The position numbers and the translations under genes are program-made. Of a stretch of DNA of 43,000 bases, positions 25,213-34,472 are shown in pieces (within the stretch, counting starts at the first letter, position 1; the number at the start of each line of letters is the position of its first letter). This DNA comes from Gammaproteobacteria bacterium (lineage in GTDB: Bacteria; Pseudomonadota; Gammaproteobacteria; BMS3Bbin11). The notes below the pieces were generated by a model. That model was not told the origin of the DNA. It did not search any database and worked only from the letters and a program-made list of their open reading frames with translations. The DNA is taken from positions 1 through 43,000 of the forward strand of contig JAADJE010000079.1 of assembly GCA_013150915.1 (NCBI GenBank). Reading direction: 5' to 3'.

Positions 25213-26619
25213 GTGGATTTTTTACCCATATTTCTAAGCATAAAAGAACGTGACTGCCTGGTTGTCGGCGGGGGGCGTGTTGCGGCTCGAAAGGTGGCAC
25301 TGCTAGATAAGGCCGGTGCCAACATAACGGTTATAGCACCTGGTCTCTGTGATGAGCTTGTTGCAAAAGTGGCAGAAAATAAAATTATTCATCACGAGCG
25401 TGACTTTGAAAATCCAGATATCACCAATCAGGCTGTTATCATCGCTGCTACTGATGACCGTAAGGTAAATGAACGCATTTCATCTCTCGCTCAGAGTATG
25501 GGTATTCCGGTTAATGTTGTAGACAATCCAGAGCTGTGCAGTTTTATTATGCCATCTATCATTGATCGTTCGCCGGTGCAGATTGCTATATCAACCGGGG
25601 GTGTTTCACCCGTACTGGCACGGCTGCTACGTGGGCGCTTGGAATCGTTTATTCCTTCTGCCACGGGTCGTCTGGCCAGTCTGGTAGAGGAATACCGTAT
25701 AGTCGTAAAAGAGCGCTTTACCAATATTGAATCCCGACGGTATTTCTGGGAACGCGTATTACAGGGGCATATTGCAGAGCTGGTTTATGCCGGTCGTGAT
25801 GACGAGGCGAGATCGGTACTAACAGAAAAAATTAGTAAGGCGGGCTTACCAAAGGATGATGTTGGGCAGGTCTATTTGGTGGGGGCCGGTCCGGGTGATC
25901 CAGATTTACTCACATTCCGTGCACTGCGCTTGATGCAGCAGGCCGATGTCGTCGTATATGACCGACTGGTGTCTGAACCGATTCTGGATATGGTGCGTCG
26001 GGATGCAGAACGCATCTATGCGGGAAAGGAGCGTAATAACCATGTTATTCAACAGGAAGATATCAATCAGTTACTAATCCGGTTGGCGAAAGAGGGGCAC
26101 CGTGTGTTGCGTTTGAAGGGTGGTGACCCATTCATATTCGGTCGTGGTGGCGAGGAGATAGAGGGTCTGATGGAAGAAGGGATCCCTTTTCAGGTGGTCC
26201 CCGCAATAACGGCGGCTTCTGGTTGCTCAACATACTCCGGCATTCCTCTGACTCACAGGGATTACTCACAGGCATGCACGTTTGTTACTGGGCACCTTAA
26301 AGACGGCACGTGCAATCTCAACTGGTCGGCCCTGGCCCAGCCTAATCAAACCATTGTATTCTATATGGGCCTGCAGGCAGTCAATATCATTTGTAAGGAG
26401 TTGATAGCGCATGACATGCTACCAACTACGCCCGCAGCGCTAATACAACAAGGCACAACACCGGAGCAAAAGGTTTATATTGGTGATCTTGACAGTCTGC
26501 CGGAGCTTGTGAGGCTGTATGAAATAAAAGCGCCAACCTTGATTATTGTTGGACATGTTGTCAAGTTGCATGAAAAATTAAACTGGTATAATAGCGGTAA
26601 AAAAACACAAAATAAATGA
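25213..26619 (+). CDS. cysG: Siroheme synthase CysG (trifunctional)
   Basis: CysG makes siroheme from uroporphyrinogen III by methylation, dehydrogenation and iron insertion. About 468 residues. The N-terminal half has the NAD-binding site '[17 protein letters not shown]' and '[20 protein letters not shown]', and the C-terminal half is the SAM-dependent methyltransferase with '[20 protein letters not shown]', '[16 protein letters not shown]' and 'VTGHLKDG'. I chose the GTG at 25213 because GGGAG lies six bases upstream and the family starts with this 'DFLP' segment; another GTG at 25189 would add eight residues. Siroheme serves sulfite and nitrite reductases. cysE follows after one base, so they are coupled. 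Confidence 0.94.
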   Translation: MDFLPIFLSIKERDCLVVGGGRVAARKVALLDKAGANITVIAPGLCDELVAKVAENKIIHHERDFENPDITNQAVIIAATDDRKVNERISSLAQSMGIPVNVVDNPELCSFIMPSIIDRSPVQIAISTGGVSPVLARLLRGRLESFIPSATGRLASLVEEYRIVVKERFTNIESRRYFWERVLQGHIAELVYAGRDDEARSVLTEKISKAGLPKDDVGQVYLVGAGPGDPDLLTFRALRLMQQADVVVYDRLVSEPILDMVRRDAERIYAGKERNNHVIQQEDINQLLIRLAKEGHRVLRLKGGDPFIFGRGGEEIEGLMEEGIPFQVVPAITAASGCSTYSGIPLTHRDYSQACTFVTGHLKDGTCNLNWSALAQPNQTIVFYMGLQAVNIICKELIAHDMLPTTPAALIQQGTTPEQKVYIGDLDSLPELVRLYEIKAPTLIIVGHVVKLHEKLNWYNSGKKTQNK

Positions 26620-26620
26620 T

Positions 26621-27427
26621 ATGTTACAAAGACTAAGAGAAGATATTGAATGTGTTTTCGAGCGTGATCCTGCAGCCAGGAATACACTCGAAGTGCTGAC
26701 GGCCTACCCGGGTTTGCATGCACTCTGGGGGCATCGCATGAGTTCCTTCCTGTGGCGTCACGGACTCAAATGGTTGGCGCGGGTCTTATCCAATCTTTTT
26801 CGCTGGTTGACTGGGATTGAAATTCATCCAGGTGCCAGCATTGGTTGCCGCTTTTTTATTGATCACGGTATGGGTGTGGTGATCGGCGAGACGGCAGAAA
26901 TTGGTAATGACTGTACGCTGTATCATGGTGTTACATTGGGCGGAACGAGTTGGGATAAAGGTAAACGTCACCCGACACTGGAGGATAATGTTGTCATTGG
27001 TGCCGGTGCCAAGGTGCTTGGGCCGATAACAATTGGTGCCAGTGCAAAAATAGGCTCCAATTCAGTCGTGGTCAAAGATGTTCCGGCCATGGCTACTGTA
27101 GTCGGGATCCCCGGTCATATTGTTACCGAGGCGGGTGACAAATACGCAAATAGAAGCAAGGAACAGGCTCAGAAAATAGGGTTTACTGCTTACGGTGAAA
27201 CGCAACACTCTGCAGACCCTGTTGCGCAGGCGGTCAATCGCATACTGGAGCATTTACATGCCGTTGATTCGCGGATTAATTTAATCGATGGAAAGCTGGA
27301 GCAGGCCGGATTGGCTGATGGCCTGGATGATATGCCCAAGCTTGACGTTGACGAACTCAGTTCCGGTGGTAAAACGAGCGACGATAAGGGCCAGACTGGA
27401 GGAAAGGAAGGTGATGACAATACTTGA
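26621..27427 (+). CDS. cysE: Serine O-acetyltransferase
   Basis: The enzyme acetylates serine with acetyl-CoA, the committed step to cysteine. The 268-residue protein has a short N-terminal helical domain and a left-handed beta helix of hexapeptide repeats: '[20 protein letters not shown]', '[20 protein letters not shown]' and '[19 protein letters not shown]'. The C-terminal 70 residues are a charged, low-complexity extension ending Asp-Asp-Asn-Thr, without the terminal Ile that normally inserts into cysteine synthase. The gene ends inside the iscR operator, as often seen upstream of isc operons; cysteine is the sulfur donor for IscS. Confidence 0.94.
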   Translation: MLQRLREDIECVFERDPAARNTLEVLTAYPGLHALWGHRMSSFLWRHGLKWLARVLSNLFRWLTGIEIHPGASIGCRFFIDHGMGVVIGETAEIGNDCTLYHGVTLGGTSWDKGKRHPTLEDNVVIGAGAKVLGPITIGASAKIGSNSVVVKDVPAMATVVGIPGHIVTEAGDKYANRSKEQAQKIGFTAYGETQHSADPVAQAVNRILEHLHAVDSRINLIDGKLEQAGLADGLDDMPKLDVDELSSGGKTSDDKGQTGGKEGDDNT

Positions 27428-27452
27428 CTAATATAGTCAGGTATTAGATAAT
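27420..27452 (+). promoter_or_regulatory. iscR promoter fused to an IscR type 1 operator
   Basis: TTGACT at 27424-27429 and GATAAT at 27447-27452 form a sigma70 promoter with a 17-base spacer. The bases 27420-27444, with the core TTGACTAATATAGTCA, match the IscR type 1 binding site, a dyad bound by [2Fe-2S]-IscR. The operator covers the -35 box, so holo-IscR should repress. The TGA of cysE lies inside the site. Confidence 0.9.
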
Positions 27453-27517
27453 TGGCAATTATACCATACCTCGAAACATATTCGGTATTTTCGGTATCCA
27501 AAACACGGGTTATCACT

Positions 27518-27991
27518 ATGAGACTGACGACTAAAGGCCGTTATGCAGTAACGGCAATGCTTGACCTTGCCATCCATTATGAAAGGGGAGCAGTAACGCT
27601 TTCTGACATAGCAGGTCGGCAGGGAATATCACTTTCTTACCTGGAACAATTGTTTGCCCGCCTGCGGCGCAAAGGGTTGGTGACGAGTACACGTGGGCCA
27701 GGCGGTGGCTACCGTCTTGCGACCGAACCAGATAATATCCACGTAGCAGAAATCGTGACCGCAATCAATGAAACCGTTGACGCAACGCGTTGTGGTGGCG
27801 AGAAAAACTGTGATAAAGACAGCCGATGCCTTACCCATTATCTGTGGGAAGACCTGAGTACTCGCATCCACGAATTTCTTAACAATATCACACTCGGTGA
27901 TCTTGTTAACCAGCCTAACGTGCAGGAGGTGGCCTATCGCCAGGAAGAAAAAAAGAAAAAGCCTGTTCTAGGCTCAGTCAGTACGCAATAA
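27518..27991 (+). CDS. iscR: Fe-S cluster regulator IscR
   Basis: IscR is an Rrf2-family repressor that senses Fe-S supply. The 157-residue product starts '[20 protein letters not shown]' and has the winged helix '[19 protein letters not shown]'. The cluster ligands C92, C98 and C104 and the nearby H107 ('[20 protein letters not shown]') sit at the same positions as in E. coli. The ATG at 27518 is certain from the family start, although the frame is open earlier. The gene lies behind its own type 1 operator and leads the isc operon; iscS follows after 24 bases. Confidence 0.97.
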   Translation: MRLTTKGRYAVTAMLDLAIHYERGAVTLSDIAGRQGISLSYLEQLFARLRRKGLVTSTRGPGGGYRLATEPDNIHVAEIVTAINETVDATRCGGEKNCDKDSRCLTHYLWEDLSTRIHEFLNNITLGDLVNQPNVQEVAYRQEEKKKKPVLGSVSTQ

Positions 27992-28015
27992 ACCAATATA
28001 AGAAATCGAACAGAA

Positions 28016-29227
28016 ATGAGACCAATATACCTTGATTACGCTGCTACGACCCCGGTTGATAAACGGGTAGCTGAAAAGATGATGCATTACATGACCATGG
28101 ACGGTGAGTTTGGTAATCCCGCTTCTCGCTCGCATGTCTATGGCTGGGAGTCGGAGGTGGCCGTTGACCTGGCACGTAAGCAGGTGGCCGATCTGATTAA
28201 TGCAGATTCCAGGGAAATAGTCTGGACATCGGGTGCGACAGAAGCCGATAACCTGGCAATCAAGGGTGCAGCACATTTCTACAGTAAGAAAGGTAAGCAT
28301 ATTATTACCTGTAAGACTGAACATAAGGCGGTACTGGATACCTGTCGCCAGCTTGAGCGTGAAGGTTTTGAAGTGACATATCTGGATCCCGATGAAAATG
28401 GACTCGTTGATCCTGGAAAATTGGAAGCAGCTATCCGTCCGGATACAATTTTGATAAGCATTATGCATGTGAATAACGAAATTGGTGTTATTCAGGATAT
28501 TGCCACGATGGCGAATATTGCCCATCGACATAACGTTGTATTTCATACCGATGCAGCCCAAAGTGCCGGTAAAACCCCTATTGACGTTAAAGCAATGGAT
28601 ATTGATTTACTTTCACTTTCTGCGCACAAGATATACGGTCCAAAAGGGATAGGGGCACTTTTTGTGAGACGTAAACCACGCATCAGGATTGAGGCACAGA
28701 TGCATGGTGGAGGTCATGAGCGTGGTATGCGTTCAGGCACCCTGCCTGTGCATCAGATTGTCGGTATGGGTGAGGCGTTTCGTATTGCCTATAACGAAAT
28801 GGCTGAGGAAACAGCAAGGATATTGAAACTGCGTACGCGTTTGCTTGAGGGTTTTAAGGATATGGAAGAAGTCTATGTTAACGGAGATCTTCAGAATCGT
28901 GTTGCCGGAAACATTAATATCAGCTTTAATTTTGTAGAGGGTGAATCGCTGATCATGGCGCTTAAAGACCTGGCCGTATCATCGGGTTCGGCCTGTACGT
29001 CGGCCAGTCTGGAACCGTCCTATGTGCTGCGGGCGCTGGGCAGGAATGATGAACTGGCACATAGTTCCATACGTTTCAGCATTGGACGTTTTACCACCGA
29101 AGAGGATATAGATAGAGCGATATTACTGGTTCGTGAGAATATCGACAGGTTACGTGAACTGTCTCCTCTGTGGGATATGTATAAAGAGGGTGTTGATCTA
29201 ACTAAAGTAGAGTGGGCGGCACACTAG
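28016..29227 (+). CDS. iscS: Cysteine desulfurase IscS
   Basis: IscS takes sulfur from cysteine and holds it as a persulfide for Fe-S assembly and tRNA thiolation. The 403-residue protein has the PLP lysine K205 in '[11 protein letters not shown]' and the catalytic C327 in the mobile loop '[14 protein letters not shown]', and ends '[19 protein letters not shown]' as in E. coli. It is full length. The next gene is iscA, 48 bases on; the iscU that normally comes next, and which is the acceptor of the persulfide sulfur, is absent. Confidence 0.97.
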   Translation: MRPIYLDYAATTPVDKRVAEKMMHYMTMDGEFGNPASRSHVYGWESEVAVDLARKQVADLINADSREIVWTSGATEADNLAIKGAAHFYSKKGKHIITCKTEHKAVLDTCRQLEREGFEVTYLDPDENGLVDPGKLEAAIRPDTILISIMHVNNEIGVIQDIATMANIAHRHNVVFHTDAAQSAGKTPIDVKAMDIDLLSLSAHKIYGPKGIGALFVRRKPRIRIEAQMHGGGHERGMRSGTLPVHQIVGMGEAFRIAYNEMAEETARILKLRTRLLEGFKDMEEVYVNGDLQNRVAGNINISFNFVEGESLIMALKDLAVSSGSACTSASLEPSYVLRALGRNDELAHSSIRFSIGRFTTEEDIDRAILLVRENIDRLRELSPLWDMYKEGVDLTKVEWAAH

Positions 29228-29275
29228 TTTTGTTTCGACGGAGAATGTGTGTACGATTATACCGGAGAATAAATA

Positions 29276-29599
29276 ATGGCCATTAGTCTAACTGAAAATG
29301 CAGGCGATCATGTCCGTAATTTTATCAAAAAAAGAGGGGGAGCAGCCGGGTTGAGACTGGCGGTTAAGACCTCCGGTTGCTCAGGGCTTGCTTATGTTCT
29401 TGAGTTTGTCGATAAAATCGAAGAGTCCGACGAGGTCTTCGAATCAGCGGGCGTTAATATTATTGTAGATAAAAAAAGCCTGATTTATCTTGATGGTACA
29501 GAGCTTGATTATAAACGGGATGGCTTAAATGAAGGTTTCGAGTTCAATAATCCAAATGTCAAAGATGCCTGCGGCTGTGGGGAAAGTTTTACTGTTTAG
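29276..29599 (+). CDS. iscA: A-type Fe-S carrier IscA
   Basis: The 107-residue protein has the three cysteines of A-type carriers, C35 ('SGCSGLAY'), C99 and C101 ('ACGCGES'), in the same numbers as E. coli IscA. It carries clusters or iron to [4Fe-4S] apo-proteins. A GGAGAATAAATA stretch before the ATG serves as ribosome site. It directly follows iscS here, and it is separated from hscB by an unusually long 159-base gap. Confidence 0.95.
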   Translation: MAISLTENAGDHVRNFIKKRGGAAGLRLAVKTSGCSGLAYVLEFVDKIEESDEVFESAGVNIIVDKKSLIYLDGTELDYKRDGLNEGFEFNNPNVKDACGCGESFTV

Positions 29600-29661
29600 T
29601 GAAATGATTTTTGAATTCTGTAGAGATACTGTGTTTTTCTTCTCAGGACGTCGATTAGCGC

Positions 29662-29682
29662 AATTCTTTCATGTAAAGAATT
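29662..29682 (+). other. Perfect hairpin in the iscA-hscB gap
   Basis: AATTCTTT (29662-29669) pairs fully with AAAGAATT (29675-29682) over a five-base loop. It lies in the 159-base gap between iscA and hscB. It is AT-rich and not followed by a T run, so RNA processing or pausing is more likely than termination. Confidence 0.4.
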
Positions 29683-29758
29683 TAGTATCCACCGATAAAG
29701 ACCATCTGTTTTCCTCCGTAAAACGTAAACCCTAACACCTAAAACTTTTTCCCAGGTC

Positions 29759-30292
29759 ATGCAAATTCTGTTCGAAAATAATTTCTTCGATCTTTTCGGG
29801 ATTGAAAAAGCATATTCGCTCGACCGCCAGCTGTTGCGAGATCGTTTTCGAGATTTGCAGAAAAAGTTCCACCCGGATAATTTTGCCAGTGCCACCGAGC
29901 AGGATCGTCTTGTTTCTGTACAGTATGCGGCACTGATTAATGAAGCATTTGCAACATTGGATGATCCTGTGCAACGTGGACGATACATGTTATCACTCGA
30001 TGGTATCTCCACGGATGAAGAGCTCGATACTCAGATGGATCCGGAATTTTTAATGCAGCAGATAGAATTACGCGAAGAGCTGGATGCGGCTCGCTCATCT
30101 TCATTGGATGCTTTAAATCGCCTGTCAGATAAGGTAGAAAGCGATTTTTCTGCGAGAATGGCACGGGTGGGAGAAATTCTTGACGGGGCAGATGATAGTG
30201 AATTAGACAGGGCTCGACATCTGGTACGCGAACTACAGTTTCTCAGCCGCGTTCGACGTGAAATTGAAGAGGTTGAGGAGTCGTTTTATTGA
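29759..30292 (+). CDS. hscB: Fe-S co-chaperone HscB
   Basis: HscB is a J-domain protein that brings IscU to the chaperone HscA. The 177-residue product has the J-domain with HPD at residues 38-40 ('LQKKFHPDNFASATEQDR'), then the C-terminal three-helix domain that binds IscU ('FLMQQIELREELDAA'). It is full length. Its dedicated client IscU is not encoded in this operon. The start ATG lies directly after a purine-poor region, with CCAGG as the best ribosome site. Confidence 0.94.
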   Translation: MQILFENNFFDLFGIEKAYSLDRQLLRDRFRDLQKKFHPDNFASATEQDRLVSVQYAALINEAFATLDDPVQRGRYMLSLDGISTDEELDTQMDPEFLMQQIELREELDAARSSSLDALNRLSDKVESDFSARMARVGEILDGADDSELDRARHLVRELQFLSRVRREIEEVEESFY

Positions 30293-30307
30293 ATCCCTTC
30301 AATATGA

Positions 30308-30366
30308 GGGTAGCTCTATTAATTTATGAATAATCATAGTGGGCCCAGAATTAAATAGAGCTATCT
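30308..30366 (+). other. Long inverted repeat between hscB and hscA
   Basis: TAGCTCTATTAATT (30311-30324) pairs with AATTAAATAGAGCTA (30349-30363), with one bulged A, over a 24-base loop; wobble pairs extend the stem by up to three more. It lies in the 112-base hscB-hscA gap and has no following T run. It could shape mRNA decay or expression between the two genes. Confidence 0.55.
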
Positions 30367-30404
30367 AAGACTGTTAAACTACGAATACTGGCGAGAAATC
30401 ATCA

Positions 30405-32285
30405 ATGGCACTGCTGCAAATTAGTGAACCGGGACAAACTACCCATCCACATAAATATCGTCTGGCGGTAGGTATAGACCTCGGTACCACAAATTCACTG
30501 GTTGCTGCCGTGTGTAATGGTGAAGCAAAGGTACTGCTTGATGAAGAAGGCCGCAGCTTGTTGCCATCAGTGGTCAGGTTTCGTGAAAATGGCGATACGC
30601 AGATCGGTTATCCGGCATTGGCGGAAGTGGTCAATGACCCAATGAATACCATCTCGTCGGCAAAGCGCATGATTGGCCGTAAAACGTCTGATATCAAAAC
30701 GTTACGTGACCATCTTCCCTACCAATTTGATGATGAATCGGCCAATGTTCCCCGTATCATTACGGTGGATGGTCCCCGCAGCGCCATTGAGGTTAGCGCT
30801 GAGATTCTAACAGTATTGAAAAAACGTGCCGAGTATGTGCTCGATGGCGAACTCGACGGTGTCGTGATAACCGTGCCTGCTTATTTTGATGATGCGCAGA
30901 GACAGGCAACGAAGGATGCCGCAAGACTGGCAGGTATGAATGTCATGCGCCTGCTTAATGAGCCGACCGCTGCTGCTGTTGCGTATGGGCTTGATGAGGG
31001 TTCTGAAGGAGTGTACGCCATCTATGACCTCGGTGGTGGTACCTTTGATATCTCTATCCTACGTCTGAATAAAGGCGTGTTTGAGGTGCTGGCAACGGCC
31101 GGTAATTCTGCGCTTGGTGGTGATGACATGGACAGACTAATAGCAGAATGGATCCTGGATGAAATAGATCATGCAGAATTATCCACAGACAACCAGTTTT
31201 TGCGTCAGGTGATGGTCGTTGCCCGGGCGGCGAAAGAAGCATTGACTGACAATGATTCAACCGTAATTAAGTTATGCCTGCCTGAGGGCGCCACTCAGGA
31301 TATTTCGCTGAATCGTTCAAGTATGAACGACATTATTGCACCGGTAATCGATAAAACATTATTACCCTGCCGTCGTTGCCTACGTGATGCCGGTCTGGAT
31401 AAGGCTGATATCGACGGTATTGTGATGGTTGGCGGCTCAACTCGTGTATGCAGTGTAAAAGAGAAGGTGGAGGCATTTTTTCAAAGGAAACTTTACACGG
31501 GTGTTGATCCAGAGCAGGTTGTTGCCATCGGTGCCGCCGTACAGGCGGATATCCTGATTGGTAATCATACTACAGGTGACATGTTGCTGCTGGATGTTAT
31601 CCCACTTTCCCTGGGCATAGAAATTATGGGGGGAATGGTGGAAAAAATTATCCCACGTAATGCAACCATTCCGGTTACTCGCGCACAGGAATTTACGACC
31701 TATAAAGATGGCCAGACGGCGATGTCGATACACGTCCTTCAGGGTGAAAGGGAACGGGTATCAGACTGTCGCTCACTGGCACGTTTCGAACTGAGAGGGA
31801 TTCCCCCTATGGTGGCGGGTAGCGGGCGTGTAAAGGTGAGTTTTCAGGTCGATGCAGACGGTCTGTTGAGCGTCAGTGCTACCGAAGCCACGACGGGAAC
31901 GGAAACACGGGTGGATGTTAAGCCCTCTTACGGTTTAACCGATGCAGAAGTGGAGCAGATGTTGCGTGATTCTATTGTACATGCTAGCGACGATATCCAG
32001 GCTCGCCAGCTAGCTGAGCGACGGGTAGATGCAGACCGTGCAATCAGTGCACTGGAAAGTGCCCTGGCTGTAGACGGTGACGCCTACCTGAACGAAAGTG
32101 AGCACAGCGCCCTGCTGGAGTGCATGAAGTCGCTCCAGAGAGTTAAGGATAAGGGTGATGTGGATAAGATCAAACAGGCAATTAATACGTTAAATGAGTT
32201 ATCAGGGCCCTTCGCTACACGCCGCATGAATGCCAGTATCCGAGAGGCTATGGCAGGACATAACATTAATGAATTCAGCGAGTAG
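30405..32285 (+). CDS. hscA: Hsp70-type Fe-S chaperone HscA
   Basis: HscA uses ATP to drive cluster release from IscU. The 626-residue protein has the Hsp70 phosphate loop 'GIDLGTTNSLVAAV', 'YDLGGGTFDISIL' and 'VGGSTRVCSV', a substrate-binding beta domain and a shortened helical lid, at the usual HscA length (616 in E. coli). A short N-terminal extension ('LLQISEPGQTTHPHKYR') is also a feature of HscA rather than DnaK. The next gene starts directly after its stop. Confidence 0.96.
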   Translation: MALLQISEPGQTTHPHKYRLAVGIDLGTTNSLVAAVCNGEAKVLLDEEGRSLLPSVVRFRENGDTQIGYPALAEVVNDPMNTISSAKRMIGRKTSDIKTLRDHLPYQFDDESANVPRIITVDGPRSAIEVSAEILTVLKKRAEYVLDGELDGVVITVPAYFDDAQRQATKDAARLAGMNVMRLLNEPTAAAVAYGLDEGSEGVYAIYDLGGGTFDISILRLNKGVFEVLATAGNSALGGDDMDRLIAEWILDEIDHAELSTDNQFLRQVMVVARAAKEALTDNDSTVIKLCLPEGATQDISLNRSSMNDIIAPVIDKTLLPCRRCLRDAGLDKADIDGIVMVGGSTRVCSVKEKVEAFFQRKLYTGVDPEQVVAIGAAVQADILIGNHTTGDMLLLDVIPLSLGIEIMGGMVEKIIPRNATIPVTRAQEFTTYKDGQTAMSIHVLQGERERVSDCRSLARFELRGIPPMVAGSGRVKVSFQVDADGLLSVSATEATTGTETRVDVKPSYGLTDAEVEQMLRDSIVHASDDIQARQLAERRVDADRAISALESALAVDGDAYLNESEHSALLECMKSLQRVKDKGDVDKIKQAINTLNELSGPFATRRMNASIREAMAGHNINEFSE

Positions 32286-32627
32286 ATGATGACAAAACTG
32301 ACGTTTTTACCGCACCATGAGGTTTGCCCGCAAGGAATAGAGGTGGAGGTAGAGCCCGGGGTGAGTATATTGGATGCCGCATTGGCAAGTGGCATAGAAA
32401 TTGAGCATGCCTGTGAAAAGGTCTGTGCCTGTACCACCTGTCATGTCATTGTACGGAAGGGTTATGATTCCCTGAATGAGCCAACGGATGATGAAGAGGA
32501 TATGCTGGACAAGGCCTGGGGGCTGGAACCGGACTCGCGTCTTTCCTGTCAGTCTGTCATCGCCGATGAAGACCTGGTTATAGAAATCCCCAAATACACT
32601 ATCAACCAGGTGTCTGAAAACCACTAA
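32286..32627 (+). CDS. fdx: [2Fe-2S] ferredoxin of the isc operon
   Basis: The adrenodoxin-type ferredoxin supplies electrons during cluster assembly. The 113-residue product has ligands C43, C49, C52 and C88 ('HACEKVCACTTCHVIV' and 'RLSCQS'); with the second ATG at 32289 these become 42, 48, 51 and 87, as in E. coli, so that start is equally likely. C47 is also conserved in E. coli. It begins right after the hscA stop, so translation is coupled. Confidence 0.95.
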   Translation: MMTKLTFLPHHEVCPQGIEVEVEPGVSILDAALASGIEIEHACEKVCACTTCHVIVRKGYDSLNEPTDDEEDMLDKAWGLEPDSRLSCQSVIADEDLVIEIPKYTINQVSENH

Positions 32628-32640
32628 CGGGAGCCCTGAA

Positions 32641-32841
32641 ATGTCGATAAAATGGACTGATAGCCTTGAGATTGCAATTCAACTGGTTGACAACAACCCC
32701 GACGTTGATCCCTTGTCCATTGCCTTCCCTCAACTGATGGAAATGGTGATGGCTCTGGAAGGCTTCGATGGTGATCCCGAGCGCTGTGGCGAGAGAATAC
32801 TTGAAGCAATCCAGATGGCCTGGATTGAGGAACGGGATTAA
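32641..32841 (+). CDS. iscX: IscX (YfhJ) frataxin-like regulator of IscS
   Basis: The acidic 66-residue protein has the family start 'KWTDSLEIAIQLVDNNPDVD' and end 'ERILEAIQMAWIEERD'. IscX binds IscS and iron and tunes cluster assembly. It closes the isc operon, 13 bases after fdx, with a GGGAG ribosome site. Downstream (32842-33008) GTCGTCTTGGC at 32875-32885 can pair with GCCGAGACGAC at 32925-32935, with one wobble, over a long loop; a classic terminator is not evident. Confidence 0.94.
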   Translation: MSIKWTDSLEIAIQLVDNNPDVDPLSIAFPQLMEMVMALEGFDGDPERCGERILEAIQMAWIEERD

Positions 32842-33008
32842 TTACGACAGGCATCGCGATGAATTTATAGGCGCGTCGTCTTGGCGCGATTTTTTCTAAA
32901 ACGGGAAAGTGTTGAAGCTATTTTGCCGAGACGACATTCCCACAGCTTTCCATTTACATCAATCATGTATATAAATAAGAAATGTGTAAATATGGGAATA
33001 GATAATTG

Positions 33009-34343
33009 ATGACTGCTCATTCATTCGCGACGACTACGCTTGGCTGTAAGGTCAATCTGTTTGAGTCTGGTCTGATAGGTCATTCTTTGCAGAATCTTGA
33101 CTGGCGGCAGGTGAACCCTACTGATCATGCCGATCTGTATATTATTAATACCTGTACGGTCACCCATCAAGCAGATAGACAGGCCAGACAAACGGTGCGT
33201 CGCCTGATTCGGCAGAATCCTCAGTCACTGATTGTGGTAACTGGCTGTTATGCACAAATTTCACCCGAAGCCTGCGCGAATATCCCGGGTGTTGATCTAG
33301 TCTTGGGTAATGATCGAAAACTGGATTTTCATGATCTTTTACCGGATCTCTTACAGGGCAAGTTGCCACCAGTGCTGGTCGGTGATGTCAACGAGTATGT
33401 ATCACTGCCAGAAAGTATTATTGAAACCTGTGATGGGCATACTCGTGCATTTGTACAGGTGCAGCAGGGCTGCAACCAGGGCTGTACTTTTTGTGTTATT
33501 CATACCGCACGTGGGCCTTCCCGTTCCTTTCCCATCATGTTGATCCGACGCCAGATAGAAAGGCTGGTGTTAAATGGCTATCGTGAAATAGTTCTCTGTG
33601 GTGTGGATATCGGCAGTTACGGTAATGAGCTTGAGAGTGATGAAAAGTACCATAATTTGGCAACCCTGTTACGTGAGGTTTGCAGTATTTCTGGCGACTT
33701 CAGGCTGCGTATCAGTTCGATCGACCCCTCCTATCTGGATGCAGAACTGATTGGTGTGCTGGCCGAAGAAGAAAAAATATGCCCACATTTTCATCTTTCA
33801 TTGCAAAGTGGCAACACCCTGATTCTCAAACGCATGAAAAGGCGTTATACGGCAGAATTGATGAATGAGAGAGTCGCCAGGCTGTCGGAGAGAATCCCGC
33901 ATGCGGTATATGGCGCCGATATTATGACCGGTTTCCCGACCGAATCAGAGCAGGCCTTCGAGGACAGTATCGCCATGATTGAACGCCTGAATATTGCTTT
34001 CCCGCATGTTTTCAGTTATTCAGACCGTCCGGGCGTTCCCGCCGCCCGGATACCCCGTCAGGTTCCCCATGATATTCGTAAAAAACGAACACGGATCCTC
34101 ATAGAAACAGGTGAAAAAGTACGTGAGAAGTTATTTTTAGGTGTACTTAAAAAGCAGCATCGGGTATCGGTTTTGATAGAAAAACTGGAGAAAGACCCCC
34201 GGCAGCGGGCATTTGGTCGGTCTGCAGAATACCTGCCGGTGCTTGTTCAGGGAGGAAGCCTGGCTCCAGGCGATCTGGTGAATGCACAAATTACTGGTAT
34301 CGACGGCACCAGATTGATTGCCCGCCCCGCGTCAGACAGGTAG
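33009..34343 (+). CDS. mtaB: tRNA t6A37 methylthiotransferase MtaB-like
   Basis: This 444-residue MiaB/RimO-superfamily enzyme would add a methylthio group to t6A37 of tRNA using two [4Fe-4S] clusters. N-terminal ligands are in 'TTLGCKVNLFESG', 'INTCTV' and 'VTGCYAQ'; the radical SAM motif is 'GCNQGCTFC'. 'TLGCKVN' favours MtaB over MiaB. The C-terminal TRAM-like part is present ('GVLKKQHRVSVLIE'). I chose the ATG at 33009; a TTG precedes it in frame. It lies downstream of the isc operon, which would supply its clusters. Confidence 0.9.
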   Translation: MTAHSFATTTLGCKVNLFESGLIGHSLQNLDWRQVNPTDHADLYIINTCTVTHQADRQARQTVRRLIRQNPQSLIVVTGCYAQISPEACANIPGVDLVLGNDRKLDFHDLLPDLLQGKLPPVLVGDVNEYVSLPESIIETCDGHTRAFVQVQQGCNQGCTFCVIHTARGPSRSFPIMLIRRQIERLVLNGYREIVLCGVDIGSYGNELESDEKYHNLATLLREVCSISGDFRLRISSIDPSYLDAELIGVLAEEEKICPHFHLSLQSGNTLILKRMKRRYTAELMNERVARLSERIPHAVYGADIMTGFPTESEQAFEDSIAMIERLNIAFPHVFSYSDRPGVPAARIPRQVPHDIRKKRTRILIETGEKVREKLFLGVLKKQHRVSVLIEKLEKDPRQRAFGRSAEYLPVLVQGGSLAPGDLVNAQITGIDGTRLIARPASDR

Positions 34344-34472
34344 AATACACGCCCTAAAGTTCTTTTTTTCCTGTGAAAGACTGTTTATATTTTCAATGAG
34401 TTGGGCGCTGTAACTAATATATTTTCTGGGTTCCTGTTTTCCCCAGCCAGCGGGACCTCTCAAAATTTACTG

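Noticed and set aside
27974-28561. 195-codon open frame opposite iscS
   Set aside because: It is antisense to a certain gene and its translation shows no family features.
32865-32896. GGCGCG repeats followed by Ts as the isc terminator
   Set aside because: The two GGCGCG copies are direct repeats and cannot form the stem; only a long-loop pairing with 32925-32935 is possible.
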